A stretch of DNA of 9,627 nucleotides from Pseudomonadota bacterium. Lineage in GTDB: Bacteria; Pseudomonadota; Alphaproteobacteria; Rhizobiales; Rhizobiaceae. The stretch's first letter is position 1. Every line of letters begins with the position of its first letter. The translations under genes and the position numbers were made by a program. The notes below the pieces were generated by a model, which saw only the letters and a list, made by a program, of their open reading frames with translations, had not been told where the DNA came from and did not search any database. Shown one piece after another: positions 5,211 to 9,627 of the stretch. The stretch is taken from NCBI GenBank assembly GCA_023388675.1, contig JAEWFU010000446.1:1-9627 (forward strand), given 5' to 3'.

Positions 5211-6128
5211 TCAGCGGGTGATCCGGTGCCATTCCTCCTCGCAGCTCTTCAGTTCCTCGCGAAAATGGTCGTAGAGGTGGCGCGCGGCTCCAGACAGCGG
5301 ACGCTGGGCCAGATGAATCAGCGCGAGTTCGACGCTCAGATGGGGATCGACGATCGGATTGACGGTGACGCGTTCGTTGTCGAGCTCCTTGAGGGCTATC
5401 CAGAACGGCAGGATCGACGACCAGTCCGTCTGCGCCACGAATTCCAGCCCGGCGGAAAGGCTCGCGATCGTTATCGTGCGCTCGACCGATATCTCGCCGT
5501 TGCGGGCCGCCTCCTCGATGCGCGGCCGCAGGCTGTGCGTAGAGGATGGCACCGAAAGCTTGAGCGGTTTCACCTGATCAAGCCGGATGGGCTCCATCGG
5601 TGCGAACCCACGGCGGGCGCCCGAAATAAGCGCGACGGGAAATCGCCCGATCGGCGTCGCAGACAGCCCCACCTGCGGTTTGGCAAACTGCCCGACATAA
5701 AAATCGAGGGCGCCGCCCGAGGTTTCCGCCACCAGGGCGTCCGCCGTTCCGCTGCCGATCTCGATGTCGACGCGCGGATATTCATGGGTATAGCGCGCGA
5801 GCGCGGTCGGCAGCACCGCTTTCGCGAGGCCCGGCGCAAATCCCGCCGAGACCGATCCGCTGAGGCCGGCGGCGAAATCTTCCAGTTCCATCTCCGCTTC
5901 CGAAACCGATGTGAGCACGGCAAGGCATCGATTGTAGAAGCGCCATCCGGCGGCTGTCGGGCTCACACCGCGCCGGGTCCGCTCGAGAAGGCCAGTGCCG
6001 AGACGCGCTTCGAGCGCGCTCATCTGCTGACTGACGCCCGATGGCGTGCAGTGAAGCCTTGCCGCGGCCGCACTGAGCGAGCCCTCCTCGCACGCGGCAA
6101 CGAAATAGCGAATCTGCCTGAGGTCCAT
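5211..6128 (-). CDS. LysR-type transcriptional regulator
   Basis: The 305-residue product has the normal length of this family. The N-terminal winged helix is at 1-60: M-D-L-R-Q-I-R-Y-F-V-A-A-C-E-E-G-S-L, then the A-A-A-R-L-H-C-T-P-S-G-V-S-Q-Q recognition segment and L-E-A-R-L-G-T-G-L-L-E-R-T. A linker helix follows to about 88, then a periplasmic-binding-like effector domain (about 92-295), which senses a small-molecule co-inducer in the cytoplasm. The ATG at 6128 begins exactly at the conserved family start, with only a weak upstream GGGA. It diverges from the CoA-transferase gene with a 179-base shared spacer and lies upstream of, and parallel to, the TRAP genes. It is therefore placed to control either or both transcripts and itself. 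The effector is likely a metabolite of the local pathway. No specific subfamily was recognised. Confidence 0.93.
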   Translation of the reverse strand: MDLRQIRYFVAACEEGSLSAAAARLHCTPSGVSQQMSALEARLGTGLLERTRRGVSPTAAGWRFYNRCLAVLTSVSEAEMELEDFAAGLSGSVSAGFAPGLAKAVLPTALARYTHEYPRVDIEIGSGTADALVAETSGGALDFYVGQFAKPQVGLSATPIGRFPVALISGARRGFAPMEPIRLDQVKPLKLSVPSSTHSLRPRIEEAARNGEISVERTITIASLSAGLEFVAQTDWSSILPFWIALKELDNERVTVNPIVDPHLSVELALIHLAQRPLSGAARHLYDHFREELKSCEEEWHRITR

Positions 6129-6144
6129 GGTGGGAATCCCGCAT

Positions 6145-6179
6145 TTAGGGAAACTGATAACAGGCCTTAGGAAATATAA
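6145..6179. promoter_or_regulatory. Candidate LysR binding sites (tandem T-N11-A boxes)
   Basis: TTAGGGAAACTGA (6145-6157) and TTAGGAAATATAA (6167-6179) share 9 of 13 bases, both fit the loose T-N11-A rule for LysR-type sites, and start 22 bp apart, about two helical turns. They lie 17 and 39 bases upstream of the lysR ATG in the divergent spacer. Each box is only weakly palindromic, so the repeat spacing is the main support. Confidence 0.4.
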
Positions 6180-6180
6180 C
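6154..6180 (+). promoter_or_regulatory. Candidate promoter for the CoA-transferase transcript
   Basis: TATAAC at 6175-6180 matches the -10 consensus at 5 of 6 bases. The best -35 is CTGATA at 6154-6159 with a short 15-base spacer, a pattern often seen at activator-dependent promoters. It would overlap the tandem LysR boxes and give a leader of about 120 bases. Confidence 0.3.
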
Positions 6181-6218
6181 TACCGGTAACACCATGACGG
6201 AATCTATCGTCGGTTTAC

Positions 6219-6288
6219 GGCTCTTGGGAGGAGCCCCCGTCGCTTGCGGGAATTCGTCCGCATCAGCGGTCAGCGCCCGCCGTGGCGC
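6219..6288 (+). other. 5' leader of the CoA-transferase gene with two small hairpins
   Basis: The region upstream of the proposed ATG holds GGCTC, 7-base loop, GAGCC at 6219-6235 and GCGCC, 6-base loop, GGCGC at 6273-6288. The second ends 7 bases before the AGGAG ribosome site (6296-6300). They are short stems in GC-rich DNA and may be incidental. No riboswitch class was recognised. Confidence 0.3.
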
Positions 6289-6307
6289 CCGAGGACAGGA
6301 GAACCGC

Positions 6308-7489
6308 ATGCTGCCACTCGAGGGTTTTCGGGTGCTCGATCTCACCCACGTGCTGGCTGGCCCTTGCGCCACCCATCACCTTCGCTGCATGGGCGCCGAA
6401 GTTATCAAGATCGAACGACCCGGCGGCGGCGATCCGATGCGTGCGCTCGACATGCAACCCGAACTCGAAGGCCTCACGCCCGGCTTTCGCGCCCTCAATG
6501 CCGGCAAGAAATCCGTGGTGGTCGATCTTGCGACAGAAGAAGGTCGAGCCACCGTCTTGAGGATCGCTGAAACCTGCGATGTGTTCGTCGAGAACTTCCG
6601 TCCGGGCGTCGCGCGGCGGTTCGGACTTGCTCCGGACGACCTTGCGGCGGTTCGGCCCGGCATCATCTATTGCTCGATTTCGGGTTGGGGCCAGAGCGGC
6701 CCCAACAGCACGCGGGGCGCCTACGACCATGTCATTCAGGCAGCGACCGGCATGATGGCACTGCAGGGCAATCCAGCCGATCCCCCAATCAAGGTCGGCT
6801 TTCCGGTCATCGACATCGCAACGGGGATGTCGGCAGCCGAAGCGATCCTTGCGGCGATCGTGCGTCGGCTGCGCGGCGACACCGCACCGATCACGCTGGA
6901 CGTCTCGATGGTCGACTGCGCGCTGTCGCTGATGTCGGGACCGGCCGCCAATACCATCGCGACCGGCAAGGCGCCGCCGCGCGTCGGAAACCGTGGTTTC
7001 GTGGGCAGCCCGGGCGCCGAGACTTTCGCCACGTCCGACGGGCACATTTCGGTTGCGGCAAATACCATGAGCCAGTTTGCGACGCTGTGCCGGCTGCTCG
7101 GCCACCCCGAGCTGGCACGCCCGCCTTATTTACCGGCGGGGCTATCGGCGGGCGCGTTTCTTGCCGATGCGGCGACGGACGATCTGCGCCAACGGCTGGC
7201 GGCCGCTTTTGCGGCCAGCCAGGCCGAGACGCTGGAACACGCCCTGAACGAGGCCGGCGTGCCGGCCGCGCGAGTGCGCAACCTGGGCGAATATCTCGCC
7301 GAAATCTATCCGTTGACGCCGGGCATCGGCGTTGCCGGCGAGGCGCTCGCACTTGGTCCCGCCTTTCGCTGGAGCAATGGCGAAGAGCCGTCCTTGCCGC
7401 CAGCACCCAGGCTCGGCGCAGACAACGAGATGTTCAATGCCAATACGCCGCCCGCGTCCACAGGACCGGCGCAGGCAGCACGACGATAA
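6308..7489 (+). CDS. Family III (CaiB/BaiF) acyl-CoA transferase
   Basis: The 393-residue product is the usual size for family III CoA-transferases, which move CoA between carboxylic acids through an aspartyl-CoA intermediate and act as interlocked cytoplasmic dimers. From the ATG at 6308 it opens L-P-L-E-G-F-R-V-L-D-L-T-H-V-L-A-G-P, then G-A-E-V-I-K-I-E-R-P-G-G-G-D (29-42), L-N-A-G-K-K-S-V-V-V-D-L (63-74) and V-E-N-F-R-P-G (94-100), all hallmark segments. F-P-V-I-D-I-A-T-G-M places an Asp at residue 169, the number of the catalytic nucleophile in formyl-CoA transferase. ATG 6308 has AGGAG at 6296-6300; an in-frame ATG at 6194 adds 38 unconserved residues and is rejected. Substrate cannot be deduced. 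It diverges from lysR and is 45 bases before the ABC binding-protein gene, suggesting one transcript. Confidence 0.93.
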   Translation: MLPLEGFRVLDLTHVLAGPCATHHLRCMGAEVIKIERPGGGDPMRALDMQPELEGLTPGFRALNAGKKSVVVDLATEEGRATVLRIAETCDVFVENFRPGVARRFGLAPDDLAAVRPGIIYCSISGWGQSGPNSTRGAYDHVIQAATGMMALQGNPADPPIKVGFPVIDIATGMSAAEAILAAIVRRLRGDTAPITLDVSMVDCALSLMSGPAANTIATGKAPPRVGNRGFVGSPGAETFATSDGHISVAANTMSQFATLCRLLGHPELARPPYLPAGLSAGAFLADAATDDLRQRLAAAFAASQAETLEHALNEAGVPAARVRNLGEYLAEIYPLTPGIGVAGEALALGPAFRWSNGEEPSLPPAPRLGADNEMFNANTPPASTGPAQAARR

Positions 7490-7495
7490 CCGACC

Positions 7496-7511
7496 AGCGG
7501 GACTACCCGTT
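7496..7511 (+). other. Short hairpin between CoA-transferase and ABC binding-protein genes
   Basis: AGCGGG and CCCGTT pair around an ACTA loop (one G-U pair), 6 bases after the CoA-transferase stop and upstream of the AGGGAGGA ribosome site (7523-7530). No T-run follows. A role in partial termination or in protecting the start of the binding-protein message is possible but unproven. Confidence 0.3.
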
Positions 7512-7534
7512 AGCGGACTTCAAGGGAGGAAGAA

Positions 7535-9058
7535 ATGAAGCGTCGGATAAGAGATGCGATACTTTCGATGGCCATCGCTGCAGGCTTCGGTCTCGGCGTG
7601 ACCGCCGCGCATGCGGAGCCGGAAGGCACGTTCAAATATGCCGAACAGGTCAAACTCATCACCATGGACCCGCAGCAGCAAAGCGGCAGCGGCGTTCCGT
7701 ATCTGCGACCCGTGTATGAATCGCTGTTCGAAAGGGGCACCGACGGCAAGCCGGTGCCCTTGCTGGCGACCGGCTACGAGGTCGACGGGCTCGACGTGAC
7801 GATCAAGCTGCGCGAGGGGGTCTCCTTCAGCAACGGAGAGGCCTTCAACGCCGAGGTCGCAGCCGCGAACATCAATCGCGGCGTCGAGCTCGCGATCGTC
7901 GAAGGCCTCAAGACCGTCGACGGCGCCGAGGCCATGGACGAATTCACGCTGCGGATAAAGCTGAAGGAACCTGACCCGGCAATCATCGACAGCCTGTGCC
8001 ACACCGGCGGCATGATGCTGGCGCCTGCCGCGATCGCGGATCCCGCGCTTGATCGCAATCCGATCGGAACCGGCCCTTATGTCTACAACAAGGACGAGTC
8101 CCGCGAAGGCGAGGTTCGTGTCTACACGCCGAACCCCACCTACTGGGACAAGGACAAGATCGGCCTTGCCCGCTACGAGGTATGGGAGCTTCCCGATGAC
8201 ACAGCGCGCCTGAACGCGTTGAAAACAGGCCAGATAGACGCCGGCAACTGGCTGGCAAATCCGCAGTCGGCGATCATCGACCGCACACCGGGTCTGAAGC
8301 TCGTGCGCGGCACTGGCGGCCTGAACTATCATGTGATCATTTCCGACCGGGAGGGCACCGTCGTCCCCGCCTTTGCCGATCTCAACGTGCGCAAGGCAAT
8401 GGCGCATGCCATCGACCGCGAAGCCTTCGGCAATGCGGTTCAGTTCGGCCTCGCCGAGAAGTCGTTCCAGCCTTACGGCAAGGGCGACTGGGCCTATGAT
8501 CCGGCGCTGGAAGGCATCTACGAATTCGATCTCGACAAGGCTCGCGAGTTCATGGCGAAGTCGGAGTTCCCGGATGGCTTCGCCTTCGACATGCCTTCAA
8601 TTCCGATCTACCAGTCGCGCCTGGAGGCGCTGGCCGGCTTCTTCAACGAAATCGGCATCACGATGAACATCGTGCCTCAGGAGCCGGGCACGCTTGCCCG
8701 CGTCAGCCGCACCACCAACTATCCGGCGACAAATCTCGTCTGGGCCACCAATACCGATCCGAAATTCCTGGCTCTGCGCTATATCTACGACGACGCCGCA
8801 TACAATCCCTTCAAGGCGAAGCCGGGCGAGGAGCTGCTGAACCTGGCGAAGGAAGGCCTGGAATCGGTGGATACCACAATACGCGCTCCGATCTACCAGC
8901 AGATGGCAGCCCGGCTGGCGGATGAAGCGTTCCTTATCTTCGTCACCAACACGCCGATTCTGATCGGCGTCAGCGAGGCGACCGCGAACAACCCATCCGT
9001 GGTCTATCGCTTCGGCGAGGATTCGATCAATCTGCGCGGCCTGAAGGCCAACGACTGA
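7535..9058 (+). CDS. ABC transporter periplasmic binding protein, oligopeptide/dipeptide type (SBP_bac_5)
   Basis: The 507-residue protein is of normal length for the DppA/OppA family, which binds peptides, but also opines, glycosides and other solutes, in the periplasm. A Sec signal spans residues 1-27 (basic M-K-R-R-I-R, hydrophobic core, A-H-A then E-P, cleavage after Ala27). No lipobox Cys is present, so it should be soluble. Family landmarks are V-Y-E-S-L-F-E-R (60-67), L-R-E-G-V-S-F-S-N-G-E (92-102), N-P-I-G-T-G-P-Y-V-Y (175-184) and N-V-R-K-A-M-A-H-A-I-D-R (284-295). ATG 7535 has a very strong AGGGAGGA site at 7523-7530. The permease gene begins 12 bases after its stop, so they are one operon with the CoA-transferase. 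The ligand cannot be read from the sequence; linkage to a CoA-transferase favours a carboxylate-bearing one. Confidence 0.93.
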   Translation: MKRRIRDAILSMAIAAGFGLGVTAAHAEPEGTFKYAEQVKLITMDPQQQSGSGVPYLRPVYESLFERGTDGKPVPLLATGYEVDGLDVTIKLREGVSFSNGEAFNAEVAAANINRGVELAIVEGLKTVDGAEAMDEFTLRIKLKEPDPAIIDSLCHTGGMMLAPAAIADPALDRNPIGTGPYVYNKDESREGEVRVYTPNPTYWDKDKIGLARYEVWELPDDTARLNALKTGQIDAGNWLANPQSAIIDRTPGLKLVRGTGGLNYHVIISDREGTVVPAFADLNVRKAMAHAIDREAFGNAVQFGLAEKSFQPYGKGDWAYDPALEGIYEFDLDKAREFMAKSEFPDGFAFDMPSIPIYQSRLEALAGFFNEIGITMNIVPQEPGTLARVSRTTNYPATNLVWATNTDPKFLALRYIYDDAAYNPFKAKPGEELLNLAKEGLESVDTTIRAPIYQQMAARLADEAFLIFVTNTPILIGVSEATANNPSVVYRFGEDSINLRGLKAND

Positions 9059-9070
9059 CAACGGATCCCC

Positions 9071-9627
9071 ATGCTCAGGCTCATCCTTCAGCGGCTTCTT
9101 GCGCTGGTGCCCCTGCTGTTCATCGTCTCGGTGCTGACGTTCTCGTTTACGTCTCTGCTGCCGAGCGATCCGGTCGACCTGATCCTGGGTGACACGGGAA
9201 CGGAGGAACAGCACGAGATGCTGCGCGAGCGGCTCGGGCTCAACCAGCCGGTACATGTCCGCTACATACAATGGTTGGGTAGAGCGCTTCACGGGGACCT
9301 CGGAACCTCGTTCTTCAACAGCGTGAGCGTGATGGGAGCGGTGATGCAGCGGCTTCCCGTCACGCTTTCGCTCACGGCAGTTTCGGCGATCATCGCCATC
9401 GTCGTGGGCGTTGCTGCCGGCATAACGGCCGCCTTGCGACCCCGCTCCTGGATCGATCGCTTCGCGACGCTTGGCGCCACCTTCGGTCAGGCAGTTCCGA
9501 ATTTCTGGTTCGGCCTGATCCTTGCAGCCATCTTCGCCGTCAACCTGCGCTGGTTCCCGGCCACCGGTTTCACACCGATCACCGATTCCCCGTGGGAGTG
9601 GCTTCGTAGCGTAATCCTTCCCTCGAT
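9071..9627 (+). CDS. ABC transporter permease, DppB/OppB type (partial, runs off right edge)
   Basis: An open frame from ATG 9071 continues to the end of the window, giving the first 185 residues of a protein that usually has about 310-330. It is the first of two inner-membrane permeases that pair with the upstream binding protein. Visible features are an N-terminal helix (9-30, R-L-L-A-L-V-P-L-L-F-I-V-S-V), then L-R-E-R-L-G-L-N-Q-P (51-60), R-Y-I-Q-W-L-G (64-70), G-D-L-G-T-S (75-80) and R-L-P-V-T-L-S-L (94-101). Helices follow near 102-122 and 134-159, ending in W-F-P-A-T-G-F. These are the standard DppB-type landmarks. The gene starts 12 bases after the binding-protein stop with only a weak GGA ribosome site. 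A second permease and one or two ATPase genes are expected just beyond the window. Confidence 0.93.
   Translation, partial: MLRLILQRLLALVPLLFIVSVLTFSFTSLLPSDPVDLILGDTGTEEQHEMLRERLGLNQPVHVRYIQWLGRALHGDLGTSFFNSVSVMGAVMQRLPVTLSLTAVSAIIAIVVGVAAGITAALRPRSWIDRFATLGATFGQAVPNFWFGLILAAIFAVNLRWFPATGFTPITDSPWEWLRSVILPS

Noticed and set aside
4190..6170. Long plus-strand frames opposite dctP (4190-4984) and lysR (5208-6170)
   Set aside because: Both are antisense shadows of clear genes in high-GC DNA, with Arg/Gly-rich sequence lacking domains.
6194..6307. Upstream in-frame ATG that would extend the CoA-transferase by 38 residues
   Set aside because: The extension has no family resemblance and lacks a good ribosome site. 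ATG 6308 has AGGAG at proper spacing and begins at the conserved L-P-L-E-G-F-R-V-L-D-L.
7520..9292. Minus-strand frames opposite the ABC genes (7520-8407 and 8597-9292)
   Set aside because: They are antisense to a complete SBP_bac_5 protein and a typical DppB permease, and no motif supports coding on the minus strand.
1..9627. CRISPR array, insertion sequence, tRNA/att site, phage or toxin-antitoxin system
   Set aside because: No regularly spaced repeats, transposase motifs, terminal inverted repeats, tRNA-like cloverleaf or paired small toxin/antitoxin genes were seen when reading through both strands.

Overview
The window looks like a GC-rich alphaproteobacterial chromosome segment, probably Rhizobiales-like. 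I infer this from base composition and the kinds of genes present (2-Cys-type OhrR/Ohr, fused TRAP DctQM, Tat-type TRAP binding protein, LysR/CoA-transferase/ABC oligopeptide-type cluster). The sequence alone does not fix the genus. No tRNA, rRNA, CRISPR array, insertion sequence or origin was seen.

Layout. (1) Positions 1-295 hold the last 38 codons of an unidentified gene with a QGSLF tail. A decapitated rifampin ADP-ribosyltransferase (arr) follows: only its N-terminus survives, and it is cut off at the end of the next gene. (2) Positions 247-1785 hold an organic-peroxide defence unit. The thiol-based repressor OhrR is on the minus strand and divergent from the peroxidase Ohr on the plus strand, with a five-helix small membrane protein of unknown function downstream of ohr. 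The AT-rich ohrR-ohr spacer carries a perfect 20-bp palindrome and a degenerate copy exactly 53 bp away. (3) Positions 1886-5014, minus strand, encode a TRAP importer: a periplasmic DctP-type binding protein with a twin-arginine signal, then a single fused DctQ-DctM membrane protein, separated by a spacer with a tetraloop-capped hairpin. (4) Positions 5211-6128, minus strand, encode a LysR regulator, divergent from (5) a family III (CaiB/BaiF) CoA-transferase at 6308-7489. The CoA-transferase is followed by an oligopeptide-type ABC binding protein (7535-9058) and the first permease of that ABC system, which runs off the right edge.

How it may work together. The right two thirds read as a small-molecule uptake and catabolism locus: a LysR sensor, two unrelated high-affinity importers (secondary TRAP and primary ABC) and an enzyme that would activate a carboxylic acid as its CoA thioester. 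The substrate cannot be read from the sequence. The TRAP binding protein appears to lack the arginine that normally clamps the substrate carboxylate, so the TRAP ligand may be atypical. The ohr unit is a separate stress module that appears to have been joined next to a broken arr gene.

Nothing here amounts to a clearly new biological system. The most useful leads are the arr breakpoint, the paired OhrR operators, the unusual DctP pocket, the CoA-transferase/dual-importer gene set and the ohr-linked membrane protein.
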